Below are positions 10,730 to 21,928 of a DNA stretch of 50,277 bases, in pieces (positions within the stretch are counted from its first letter, which is position 1; each line of letters opens with the position of its first letter). The stretch spans positions 62,986 to 113,262 of the forward strand of contig JBNGIQ010008823.1 in assembly GCA_049999765.1 (NCBI GenBank), written 5' to 3'. The stretch is from Phaeoceros laevis. Its lineage: Eukaryota; Anthocerotophyta; Anthocerotopsida; Notothyladales. Under the pieces are notes generated by a model. That model was given only the letters and a program-made list of their open reading frames with translations. It was not told the DNA's origin and ran no database searches. The position numbers and the translations under genes are program-made.

Positions 10730-13700
10730 ATGGGGGCTCCTGCCGGCTTGATCGGCCTGTCCCAGCTGCTGCTTCTGCTGCTCGTGCTCTGGTGGCCTTA
10801 CCTTGGCGGCGTTGGGTGCTGGAAGGTGGATGAATTTCACAAGTGCAGCAACTCCCCTTTCTGTAAGGAGGCACGGGACCGGGGTCCCGGAAGCAACGAC
10901 CTTGTTATGCAAGATGTGAGCTTGAGCAAAGGCCGCCTGCGCGCCAGGCTGGTCCCGGAGGCAGGCGGGGAAGCTCTGGTGATCAAGATTTCTGCGTACC
11001 GCGATGGCATTGTGCGGTTCCGGGTGCAAGAAGAAAAGTTGCCATCGGGGAAGCGCAGGTTTGAAGTGCCGGATGTGTTGGAGCCGAATCTGGAAGACAA
11101 TCGGCTGTGGCTCCAGCGGGTTACAGACCAGGACGGCGCCTCTGTGGTTCACTTGTCTGCAGGGCTGGAGGTTGTACTACAGCATCGCCCTTTCCAGCTG
11201 CATGTCCGGCATGGGGGCAAGAATGTCGTGTCTGTCAACTCAAAAGGTTTGTTGCACTTCGACCACCTGCGGGAGAAGCAAGAGGGTGACAATTGGGAGG
11301 AAACCTTTCGCAGTCATAAGGACTTCAGGCCTCACGGGCCCCAGTCAGTGTCCCTGGATGTATCCTTCCATGGAGCAGAGCATGTCTACGGTATCCCGGA
11401 GCATGCCACTAGCTTCGCTCTTAAGCCGACTCGTGGCCCTGGCATTCAATCGGAGCCTTACAGGCTGTTCAATCTGGACGTGTTTGAGTATATTCACGAG
11501 TCTCCTTTTGGGCTATATGGAGCTGTGCCCTTCATGCTGTCACACAGCTATGAGCGGACCACAGGCTTCTTCTGGCTCAATTCCGCCGAGATGCTTGTCG
11601 ATGTTATGGCTTCCGGTTGGGACCAGCAGCAGGAAGTTGCTGCTGATGCAGATGGTACTAAAGTGCAATCTGGAACACAAGGTGGCCACAGTGGAATAGA
11701 TACGGTGTGGACAGCTGAGAGTGGCATGCTAGATGCCTTCATATTTGTAGGACCTGGACCGAAGGATGTTGTGAAGCAGTACACATCTCTGACAGGCACC
11801 ACACGACTCCCGCAGCTTTTTTCAATAGCCTATCACCAGTGTCGATGGAATTATAAGGACGATGCTGATGTTGCGGAGGTTGATGCCAAGTTTGACGAGC
11901 ATAACATTCCGTATGATGTGATATGGCTGGACATTGAGCACACTGATGGCAAGAGGTACTTCACTTGGGACAGTATCCTGTTCCCTGATCCCAAAGAAAT
12001 GCAGAGGAAGATAGCTGCCAAAGGACGCCATATGGTAACGATTGTGGACCCTCATATCAGACGGGATGATGGTTTTCCACTGCACAAGGAAGCAACACAG
12101 AAGGGCTACTATGTGAAGGATAAGCATGGGAGTGATTATGACGGATGGTGCTGGCCCGGATCTTCTTCATATCTTGATATGCTTGATCCTGAAGTTCGTA
12201 GCTGGTGGGCAGACAGGTTCTCGTTCAGCAGTTACGTGGGATCTACGTCTATCTTGTACATATGGAACGACATGAATGAACCATCTGTCTTTAACGGACC
12301 AGAGGTAACGCTCTTGCTGGTGATCTGGAGTGTGGATTATTAAACATGCACCTTCGTGTTATGCTTGAGTTAGTTGCTTGAGGTAGCATCCTGTTCTGAC
12401 GGCGTTTGTGGTCTTATTACTTTTGCACTCAGGCCACAATGCCAAGGGATAATATTCACTATGGAGACGTGGAGCATCGGGATGTCCATAATGCTTACGG
12501 CTACTACTTCCACATGGCATCGGCTGACGGGCTTATTAAGAGAAGTGAAGGAAAGGACAGACCGTTTGTCCTCTCAAGAGCATTTTTTGCTGGCACTCAG
12601 AAAGTTGGTCCAGTATGGACTGGAGACAATACTGGAGACTGGGATCATCTGCGGGTGTCTGTGCCGATGATCCTTAGTCTGGGTGTCACTGGAATTGCAT
12701 TCTCTGGTAAGGCACTTGCCAGTGCAATGAACAGCAGCTGTGTCCTTTGCTGTATTTGTGATGCGAAGTTTCAAACAGAATGATGTCTCATAGTAGAACA
12801 GGATACTGTGCTACCTTGTCTGTTCACCTGCAACGATGTTCTGTGTACTGTAAACCCTGTTGACAGTTGTAGTATGTGTGTTTTGCAGGTGCAGATGTTG
12901 GAGGATTTTTTGGAAATCCAGAGCCTGAGCTCCTAGCACGGTTTTATCAACTTGGTTCCTTTTATCCTTTCTTTCGCGCTCATGCACACCTGGATACCAA
13001 AAGGAGGGAGCCCTGGCTTTTTGGGTGCGGTCCCTGGTCTTGTTCATCTTCAATCTGCAATGTTATTGCGCTGTTTGAGGCTGGTAACCAGAATTCTCTG
13101 GCAGAGAGCTCGAAGTTACAGTGTTGTGCACGTTTTGACATATCATTTCTGCTTTTCTGGCAGGGAGCCTTACACATCAGTTATCCGTGAGGCTGTGCGC
13201 ACTCGGTATGCGCTCCTGCCTCTTTATTATACACTCTTCAAGGAGGCTAGTGTGAGTGGAATCCCAGTTGTTCGACCTCTCTGGATGGAGTTCCCGAAGG
13301 ATGAGCGGTCCTTTGACATTGATGATGCATTCCTAGTGGGGAACAGTTTACTGGTTCATGGCGTTTACACTAAGGTTTGAATCCTACCGACAGAATTTGT
13401 TGGCTTGAATGGAGAGTTTCTTGACCATGGGATTGTGGCTTGCTAACCTTTCTCTGTTTCCTCATTCACTGGGTTGTAAATTTATTGCCAGGCTGTTTAT
13501 AGCTGTATTACCACAGACTGCAAGTTGTTGTTGACAACAATGCTGATGGTTATATGTGTTCTTTCAGGGAGCCACCACTGAAACAGTTTACCTGCCTGGA
13601 TCTGGGCCTTGGTATGGGTATAAAACTGGCAGTGTTTATGCGGGAGGACGAGAACACACCGTCCCCGTTTCCCTTGATGACATCCCTATATTTCAGCACG

Positions 13701-14255
13701 GAGGTACTATAATTCCACGGAAAGATAGGGTTCGACGGAGCTCAACTCAAATGGAGAACGATCCATATACCTTTGTAAGTAAAAGACGGCTGAGAAACTA
13801 TGTATGAACCCAAATCACATTGTGTTTACCCTATCTCACTGCGACAAACTGTTTGCTTTATGCAGGTTATTGCCTTAAACTCTTCCTCGAAGGCAGCAGG
13901 GGAGTTGTACATCGATGATGGTAAGAGCTATGAATTTGAGAAAGGTGCTTACATCCATAGAGCTCTAACTTTCTCCGATGGCCGCCTTTGTTCCTCCGAG
14001 CTGGCTACTAGCACCTCAACTGGTGCTCAGGTTTTTTCCACACCTTCCGTTGTTGAGCGGATTATTATTTATGGTTTGATTCTAAGGGATTGGAAGACAA
14101 GTCATCGAGCAATTATTGAGAAAACAAGTAGGGAAGTAGGTATAGAGGTTGCTCCTCCGCTTCTTCGCCGGGGTCAGCCAGCAAAATCGGATGCCGTCAT
14201 TGTCAGAGCGCCAAACCTGCCAATTTCTGAGGACTGGTGCCTGCAAATTTTGTGA
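10730..14255 (+). CDS. PSL5: Glucosidase II alpha subunit (GH31)
   Basis: Catalytic subunit of ER glucosidase II, which trims the two inner alpha-1,3-glucoses of N-glycans and drives the calnexin/calreticulin cycle. Exons: 10730-12304, 12433-12706, 12889-13024, 13164-13374, 13568-13774, 13866-14255; phases close to give 930 residues, the family size. A signal peptide ([10 protein letters not shown]) precedes a mature start with [10 protein letters not shown] and FCK, typical of plant members. The nucleophile is in [10 protein letters not shown] (Asp ~514) and the acid/base in WTGDNTGDW (Asp ~590). [16 protein letters not shown] and [11 protein letters not shown] are also conserved. No ER-retention signal is expected because the beta subunit holds the complex in the ER. 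It is not a tandem copy of the upstream GH31 gene: the two belong to different subfamilies. Confidence 0.95.
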
Positions 14256-15845
14256 GTAGAGTCTTTAGAGTCGATCTATCAAGCAGGATGGTGCTTGCCG
14301 CTGTTACGTTGTAAGAAAGCGGTTGTGGACCCTTAGCACCTCCACCAATCAGGAGAATGTCCAGTGGGCCCAACATTGAAAGTCGCATGGTGTTGTACGT
14401 TGGTGCCACTGGGTGGTGAGTTCTGTGAGAGCCAGGAGTGCCGCTACGAAGGACCCTCGAGTCTTTGCCCTCGAAAGCTGCACCCACGGGAGGTGCCCTG
14501 CTGTACCCAGGATACACGGCCAAGCACGCAAAAGACGCTATCTCCTGGTCTTTATGCAATCCCTGTATAGTTAGTAGAGTATGTACCGGCCCAATTACAC
14601 AATTAGGGTAATACATGGCCGTACAATCCCTGCAGTTGTACCGGCAACGAATCCCTGTAACCCCAAATACACAATTACGCCAAGACATAATGTGCAATGG
14701 CGTCACCTGAATTCCTTCCTCGAACTTCCTTCCCCGAACTTCCTTCCTCGAACTTCCTCAAACTTCCTCGAGTTCATTGCGCTTTGTACTTTTCATTGTA
14801 TCCGGTTTACTAATAAGCTAGTTGCCTCCTTGCATCAACGTCTTTGGAGTCTGGACCACTTCTCGCCTAGATGCGAGCAGATCCCTTGGTTCCCATTTTT
14901 CCCCAAGTGCTTTGTGGATGCCTTGTACCCGATGCCTTGGTACCCAACTCTTGCGTCTTGGGCATTTGTCTTCCACTTTTGCTATATGTGTGAAACTACT
15001 TGTGGTTCCAAATGTCCACCAGCCTATTTGTGCAAACACAAAGGAATCCATTGGATGATACATTCTAGCTTATGTCTCTAGCAAAGCAAGAGCAATCCGA
15101 CGTGGCAATCCAAAGTGGCATAGTGGCAATCCAAAGTGGGTTAGAGCGGGTTAGAGATGATATTCTTCTTCTTATGTGTGGGAGTGTTTGGGTTAGAGAT
15201 GATATTCTTCTTCTTATGTGTGGGAGTGTTTGGGACTTTCTGCATGTATGGCTGATTAGGCCAACTTGAGTACGAGAACAACATACCTCACTACTTAGTA
15301 ATGGCTCTTCATGAGTGAAGCTTTTTCTCTAATATATCGTATGCCCCATATCGGTTTGGCACTTGCTTGCCGTACCCTTAATTTTTATCTAAAAATGTGG
15401 TTCGGTACGCGGACTTCACTAGTTATGCATATTCACCAATTTTTCTCGTAATCATGAATTTCGCAGTTCGGCATCAGAAAAAATTAATTAAGTAACTCCA
15501 AACCGATACGATAGTTGCCTAGTCATTTATATGAATTCAATGTCTTCAATAATTCTACATTCACTTTATGAGTTCTTTTTGGTGGAAAAAGACTTTTACC
15601 AAATTTTAAAGTCCATAGTACTTTTTGACATACTTTTCACATGGTTGACAAATACCATGTTCAACAACTTTCCCCCATACAAGAATTTATAATTCTCACA
15701 TGAAGTCCACCATTGAGGTATTGTTGACTACCTTTAGCATGACTTCTCAAGCTATTCTTTGAAAAGCTATTCTTGGAATAAGTATCCTTCTTGGAGTGAG
15801 TGTTCAAACCTATGCAACTTAACAAGTTCTTCAAAGCCTCTATCT
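14256..15845. other. Intergenic region with simple repeats
   Basis: A GAACTTCCT-type short repeat lies at about 14708-14775. No protein or RNA gene was recognised. The 3' UTR of glucosidase II occupies the start of this stretch. Confidence 0.45.
15151..15234. repeat. Tandem duplication of a 42-bp unit
   Basis: Two adjacent, essentially identical 42-base copies (15151-15192 and 15193-15234), each beginning TTAGAGATGATATTC and ending GTGTTTGGG. The near identity suggests a recent slippage duplication. It is preceded by a shorter duplicated GTGGCAATCCAAAGTGG segment. Confidence 0.9.
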
Positions 15846-15853
15846 TATAAATA
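15846..15853 (+). promoter_or_regulatory. TATA box of the Gnk2 gene
   Basis: TATAAATA lies 74-81 bases upstream of the ATG at 15927, a normal TATA-to-start distance for a short 5' UTR. A second TATAAAT follows at 15869, inside a small direct repeat of CTTATAAAT. Confidence 0.55.
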
Positions 15854-15926
15854 GGTACTCCTTTATCTTATAAATCTAGGTACTACATGAGACATGCAGC
15901 TCATAGCTTCTTAAGCAATTGGCACC

Positions 15927-16319
15927 ATGGCTAGAATTTTTTTCTTCCACCACATCATTGTTCTTTCCTTGACATTGTTTGTCTTTAGAGAAGATGTGGA
16001 AGGATTATTTTTTGACAACATTGCAGAAAACTGGAAGTGCAAAGGCGAGAATGTGACAAGCTCGACATATCAGCATGCGGTGAAGGAGGCATTGGACGAT
16101 GTTATAGTGAAGACACCTTTTGCAACTCCTATTGCATCCATTCGAACATATCAAACCACAACCAAGCTTGCTTTTGCCAAGGGACGATGCCAAGCTGACC
16201 TATCGTCAAGTGTATGCACCTCTTGCTTAAATGTGCTCCGGTCTCTTATAGAGCCAACTTTGTGTTCAACATACACTTTTGCTACATCGGGGTGTGGCCT
16301 TCAATTCGGCAAATCTTAA
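15927..16319 (+). CDS. Secreted single-domain Gnk2 (DUF26) protein
   Basis: Intronless 130-residue protein with a hydrophobic signal peptide (residues ~5-20) and one Gnk2/DUF26 domain. The defining C-x8-C-x2-C motif is at residues 88-100 (CQADLSSSVCTSC), and six cysteines in total (38, 88, 97, 100, 113, 123) match the three disulfides of ginkbilobin-2. Known single-domain relatives are apoplastic mannose-binding antifungal proteins; the same fold builds the ectodomains of cysteine-rich receptor kinases and plasmodesmata-located proteins. No kinase or membrane segment follows here. The ATG context (ACCATGGCT) is strong and a TATA box lies upstream. The antifungal role is inferred from the family, not from the sequence. 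Confidence 0.82.
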   Translation: MARIFFFHHIIVLSLTLFVFREDVEGLFFDNIAENWKCKGENVTSSTYQHAVKEALDDVIVKTPFATPIASIRTYQTTTKLAFAKGRCQADLSSSVCTSCLNVLRSLIEPTLCSTYTFATSGCGLQFGKS

Positions 16320-17364
16320 AGTGGATGTTGATCTATAGCCATATATTGGATTGAATATATGTGTATGAACTCGTCGGCAAGTTGCTCTTTTCCTTCAATG
16401 TAAAGATGCTGACTCAAAGTTGTGGAAGATATGTGGTGTTGTCATTTCATGTACTGGTTAGTTTTGAGCTATTGAATGTGCTCATCAAGGAAGTATGCAA
16501 CGACCTCTTGGGTAGTGTCTTTTACCTAAGAACATCATAACAACTTCCCTCCTTCTAAATCTATGAAGACAGTCACACATGCCTCGGCCTACCTCCCATA
16601 TGCTTTTGCCCCACCTAGGGGAATCAATGCATCTATCCATGAAGGATACAGAGTCACGGACTATGTAGGACCTGATAGCAAAGGCTCATAATCAAATATC
16701 TTTTGGACATTGAAATAGTTGTAAAATTTATGAGTCATGAACTATGTAGGACCTGGTAGCTAAGGCTTAGAATCAAATATCATTTCATTTGGACATTCAA
16801 ATAGTTTTAAAAATTTATAAATACCCTTCGCCCCTGTCCAATGCACATGTTGGAAAGCTTATCTTGGAGATAGTCCTAGGTACAAGAGACAGGGTGTAGA
16901 CGACTAGTTGGTGTAGACGACTAGTTGTTCGCAGGCCGATGCAGAGGAGCTACAGTGACGAGGAGACAAGGACAGACAGCCTGATGAGGGCGCCAACACG
17001 CTGTTGATTCTGTTAGAACCTCCAACACGGGGGGCCAGGGCTCCCCAAAACGGCTGGGCCAGGGCTCACCAAAAACTTTTTGACAAACACTAAGAAAATC
17101 TATAATAATCTTCATGCATAATATTTCCGGAGATTTCGAAGTCTACCCGGCAAGTTTTCCGGTGCTTATAAAAATGAACTATAGGAAATCCGACAACATA
17201 GAGTTACTCTCGATTTATTACTTTTTACTATCCGAAAGTTTTTCCCCCAACCGGTCAACCCATTAATAACACGGTCATTATACTAGTGCAGCCGGTTGTT
17301 GGCGAGCCCTGGGCCGGGCTTGACCTCTTTCACGAAGGCAAGATTTCAGAAAAAGGGTTGGATA
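16320..17364. other. Intergenic region upstream of the gap
   Basis: It contains two diverged copies of a segment with the pattern ACTATGTAGGACCTG followed by AATCAAATATC (about 16650-16725 and 16730-16820), which is a local duplication. No helicase-like or other coding exon was recognised, which bears on the domain content of the downstream Dicer-like gene. Confidence 0.45.
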
Positions 17365-17764
17365 NNNNNNNNNNNNNNNNNNNNNNNNNNNNNNNNNNNN
17401 NNNNNNNNNNNNNNNNNNNNNNNNNNNNNNNNNNNNNNNNNNNNNNNNNNNNNNNNNNNNNNNNNNNNNNNNNNNNNNNNNNNNNNNNNNNNNNNNNNNN
17501 NNNNNNNNNNNNNNNNNNNNNNNNNNNNNNNNNNNNNNNNNNNNNNNNNNNNNNNNNNNNNNNNNNNNNNNNNNNNNNNNNNNNNNNNNNNNNNNNNNNN
17601 NNNNNNNNNNNNNNNNNNNNNNNNNNNNNNNNNNNNNNNNNNNNNNNNNNNNNNNNNNNNNNNNNNNNNNNNNNNNNNNNNNNNNNNNNNNNNNNNNNNN
17701 NNNNNNNNNNNNNNNNNNNNNNNNNNNNNNNNNNNNNNNNNNNNNNNNNNNNNNNNNNNNNNNN
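17365..17764. other. Assembly gap (400 N)
   Basis: A run of 400 N characters; the round length suggests a placeholder of unknown true size. It lies just upstream of the Dicer-like gene, so an upstream exon or the promoter could be hidden. Confidence 0.99.
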
Positions 17765-17921
17765 TGCCTGGCCTTTTTCCAGCAGCGCCTACAGCCATGC
17801 GTGGTGCTATCTTCTTCTGCTGCTGCTGCCGCGCTCTCTTCCGCCGTGCTGCGCTTGCTCCTCTTTTCTGCGGGGTCAATCCGATTGCTCTCGCCTCGTC
17901 CACGCATGCGGCTGTCCATGG

Positions 17922-20900
17922 ATGAGCGCCATGGACAGCGCCACCGCCTCCTACCCCAGGCGCTTCCCCGCAGCGCTCCTTGCTCGGCCCCGTGACCAAG
18001 ACTTGGATTGCGCCGCGACTCAATTCCATGCCTACTCTATCAAGTTCGGGCTACTGGAGATCGGGGGTGACCTGCTGCAGGGGCGTCCGGCAACCGATTT
18101 CCTGCTGCTGGCGCCCGCTGCCCTGGACGAGGAGGTTGGAAGCGCGACATTGCAGCTGCACCTGCAGCTCCGGGGCCTCGCCGAGGCTCGCATCCGTTTT
18201 TTCGGCCTGGTCTCGCTCTCTGCTGAAGAGGTTTGGATTGCAGGGCTATTTTTTCTTCTTCTTGCAAGCAAGCTATCTGAGAGGCTCTGTGGGGTTGAGG
18301 GAAAGCCGGCTGTGTGTGACAGCTGGAGTGCGCCAAGCAGTTCAATTTGTGGCTGTTCATTGTGATTCTTGGGAGGCACTCTGATGCGAGGCACACGGGG
18401 GACTACGACGACGGACCTAAAGGCTACTATGTGCTCCCATTGAGCAGCAGCGCCGGAGGAATTGACTGGACTACGGTGAACGGCGCCTTATCTTCGGCTT
18501 TGGATGGCCGGAGGAAGTCGCAGCATTGCGCAGCAGTTCAGCCTGCTCTGGATTGTGCGGATTGTGACGCCAATTCAGAGGGGGAGGTTGAGGAGGGGCA
18601 CCTGCGAATGTGGAATGGGAATTTTAGTAAGGAAAGTTTGGCGGATGGCATGGTCACTTGCGCGCTCAACGGCATGGTGTTTTACGTGGTCCAGATCTCT
18701 GACAGTGACGGCTGGAGTTTGTTTCCTCTGAAGAATTCTTCAGATTCTATGAGCTACTCGGAGTACTATGATAAGAAGTAAGCGTGCGTGAATCGGGCAA
18801 TGTTGATTGGAGTCCGAGTCCGGCTGTTCTTGAGATTTCTCTGTTTTGCTTGTGAGAGTCAAGCAGGTGGATTTACTGTGACATTTAGGCTTGCAGTAGG
18901 TTACGCTGTCTTAAGAGCTCACTCTGAGTGTGCCCTTCAGGTATCGATACAAGCTAAGAGATAAGCATCAGCCTCTTCTTAGTGGACGGAGGCTTCTGTC
19001 TGCCGCCAGCTATCTTCGTTGCCAAACCTCAAGCGTGGAGTTTTCAGGATGCGTTTTTGGTAAGAAAATGCGGGCGTATGGGCTGGGAATGTGCAAATTT
19101 GGAGTTCAGATCCTGACGGAAGGACTGTTCTCTGATGCTGCAGGTGGAAGTTTCTCGAAGCAGATGGAGATCGTAGAGATGCCTCCAGAGATATGCATCC
19201 TGCACGTTGGTCTACAAGCGCGGCTTCTGAGAGGAGCTATGCGCCTTCCGACGGTGCTTTATAGTTTGGAGAAGGCACTGGTGGCCGCAGAGCTACGGGA
19301 TCTTATTGGCGTATCCATGTCTTCCTTCAAGGTTCACATGCTTTTGCTTCGTTGGAGATCTTATTGACATTTTTATGTCTTCGTCCAAGGTTTACTTCAG
19401 CTCGGATGCATTGGCTTCAGGTGACGATGTACTGGACGTTATAGGGTATGCTTCAGAGTTGGCCGCATGATGGCACCGACGGGTCTGATAATGATGCTGG
19501 CACGAGTAAGACGTCTCTGGGATGTTGGATTTTCGAGCTGATATCTCAATTGCCCAATGTTTCAGGTTCTACAGGCTCTGACCTCAGAGTCGTGCCAGGG
19601 AGACAAATCCTACGAGTCATTTGAGCTGCTTGGCGATAGTGTCTTGAAAATCGCTGGGGCATTATGTGTTTTTGTCCAAGATTCATGTATGAATTTCGAT
19701 GACCTCGGTAATGCTCTCCACGACGTGGTCAGTAACAGGACACTGTACCAACACGCTCTGGCACGAGGGCTGCCCGAGTTTGTGTTCACAGAGATATTTA
19801 CACCACGATGCTGGATGCCACCGGGGCCCCTGCTCCTAGAGAGTAGGCAGCGTGGATCTCTTGAGGCGACTCAGCGGTTGTCGTTTAAGACTATAGCAGA
19901 TGTTGCGGAGGCATTGGTGGGAGCATATTTGATAGAGGGCCAGTTCGAAGGTGCTATGCAAGTGATGAGCTGGCTGGGGTTACCAATTTGTTACCCTCCG
20001 CCTATTGCTCAAGCTTTAGGTCAGTTTCACTCATGCAAGCTGAGTGGCAAGGTGCTGCCACAGTTTACAGATGTGTTCAAGCTTCAGAGTAAACTCGGAT
20101 ATTGGTTTAAGAATCTCGACCACTTGGCTGCGGCACTACACTACATTTCTGCAGAACCTGAAAGGGTCTCTATGTTTCAAAGACTGGAGTTTCTGGGGGA
20201 CGCTGTCCTCCATTTTCTTGTCACTCGGCATTTTGTACACTCTCACCCCGACTTGGCTCCAGGAAGGCTCAATGACTTGAAGCAGGCCACTGTCAACAGT
20301 GAGAACTATGCATGTGTGGTGGTTCGTAATGGTCTCCACCGTCACCTACAGGAAGTATCGCCGGTGCTCAAAGACGAAATAGTGGGCTACGTTTTGGACT
20401 TCAGCCAGGAAGATGGTGCTAGTAAATGGAACTCCTTTGGACTTGCAAGCCAAACTTCACCGAAGGTGGATTCCTGACCATCTTGCCCTGCGCTGCGCTG
20501 TAGGATATTTCTTTCCACTAAATGCCTGGTTCCGGATGTAACAGGTCGTGGGAGACGTGTTGCAAACTGTAGCAGCTGCAGTCTTCCTTGATTCAGGTTT
20601 TGATGTGGAGCTCGTATGGAAGGTAAGTACCATGATCGGCATTCTTCTAATGTTGTACTTCAGTAGCGTTAGTCTGCAGTGAGGCAAAGAAGAGTGTAGC
20701 ATTGGCAGCGCTGGTGCTTATGAAAACTTGTGCATTCATTTGGCAGGTGTTCAGACCTTTTCTTGAGCCCTTGGCTACTCCAGATACTGTCATACTTCAG
20801 CCAGTTAGACAGTTGCAAAAAGTCTGCCGCGAGCAGAACTTGAGGCTGGACATGAGGTGCGTGAGTCTTAGTGGGATGGTTGTCGTCCAAGCGGTAATCA

Positions 20901-21171
20901 ACGATGTGCCACTAGGTACTTCTCAGCACGAAGAAAAGCGAGTGGCCCGTAGATTAGCAGCGGCTAAGGTAGGTGTGCTTATGCGGCTTTTAGGCTGTTG
21001 GATGCTACACGACAAGAGCTTCCCGCAACTCAGTTTTTTTTTGTCCTTCTGCAGGCATTGCTACGTCTTGGAAGTGGCTCGAAGATGACTGGGAACCGAA
21101 CAGCTTGTGAGTGCTTGGGACTTGCAACTAAGTTGCATCCGGTTGTCGCCCAGGTCCTTCTAGATTTCTAA
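17922..21171 (+). CDS. mDCL: Helicase-less (minimal) Dicer-like protein
   Basis: Double-stranded-RNA endonuclease of the Dicer family. Exons: 17922-18230, 18323-18777, 18941-19059, 19144-19331, 19566-20465, 20545-20622, 20747-20968, 21055-21171; phases close to give 795 residues. Order: Dicer platform region from FHAYSIKFGL (~35) to LSAEELECAKQFNLWLF; PAZ (~200-300, with SYSEYYDKKYRYKLRDKHQP); MPPEIC connector; RNase IIIa (~355-480, ELLGDS and ADVAEA intact); RNase IIIb (~530-685, RLEFLGDA intact, GDVLQT altered); C-terminal dsRNA-binding domain (~700-755, ending RRLAAAKALL). No DExH helicase is visible upstream. The closest architecture I know is the moss minimal Dicer-like protein involved in 23-nt siRNAs. 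The start is uncertain because the frame stays open into the gap; the last exon may be spliced differently. Confidence 0.85.
19299..19392 (+). repeat. Duplicated exon-4 end with second splice donor
   Basis: The last 33 bases of Dicer-like exon 4 and its donor (19299-19334, starting GATCTTATTG, ending CAAGGTT) recur with several changes 58 bases downstream in the intron (19357-19392). The second copy also carries AAG followed by GT, a potential decoy donor. Reading through to it meets an in-frame stop, so the first donor must be used for the full protein. Confidence 0.7.
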
Positions 21172-21928
21172 TGTTTGAATGCTTTCGTCTTCGTTTCCTA
21201 ATGTCAGGTCAAGCCATCCGGTCACACGAAATCTGGAGCAATTTTTTGATGGAGCGGGTTGCCAGCATTGCCTGAGCAGTCCTCGCAAGAGAGAGAGTCT
21301 TGTAGGAAACTGTTGTAACAGCTGTCGTGACATTTTTGCCATCCGCCAACCGTTCACAGCAGCTGTGAAGCATGAGATCGAGTCTTTGGCCACATGGGGC
21401 CACCTTTTGACCCACGAGCCGGAAGGTAAGATGCGATTTTTCTTCTCATTGGGAGGACACTTTGGCTGTCTTCGTCTCTTTCCCCTGCCTAAGTGTACAT
21501 ATCGAGTAAACACGTTAGGTCTTTTGGGGTAAGATTCGCGTTCTGGTGTGAGGCAGATCCTGGAGACGCTTTTGCTACGAAACCTGGGAAGGTCTCGACT
21601 TCGTCAACAATGGAGCTTTCCAGAGGCCAGGGCTATATGCCGACGCGAAAGAAAGGTCGCTGCATTTCTGGGTGCTCCTTTTTGTCCTTGCCACATCAAT
21701 GAGTGAGCTCCATATTGGTGATTTCGATGTGAAGCCTTGAAGTTGCTGCTTTTTGACATGTGAATGATGAATGAATCTTGTCAGTCATTTTAAAACGATG
21801 ACAAACCCCCTTTCTTATCCACTCCGTTACCGGCCATTACGAGGGGCCATCATGTGGGGGAAACTCATAGAAGTTGAGGGACATACAGCAATTGAAAAAG
21901 TCATCACGCTACAAGTTACAACGCAAGC
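21172..21928. other. Dicer-like 3' region; Cys-rich possible exon at 21208-21425
   Basis: A segment from an acceptor-like AATGTCAG (21200-21207) to a strong donor GTAAGA (21426) stays open in one frame. It encodes two CxxC pairs (CQHC, then CNSC after a neighbouring Cys) and FAIRQPFTAAVKHEIESLA. The phase does not join to the preceding exon with any GT donor I find, so it is left out of the model. The remainder is spacer and the 3' UTR of dephospho-CoA kinase (-). Confidence 0.3.

Noticed and set aside
16320-17364. Helicase exons of a full-length Dicer upstream of the gap
   Set aside because: No open frame with helicase motifs is seen; the region is AT-rich with local duplications.
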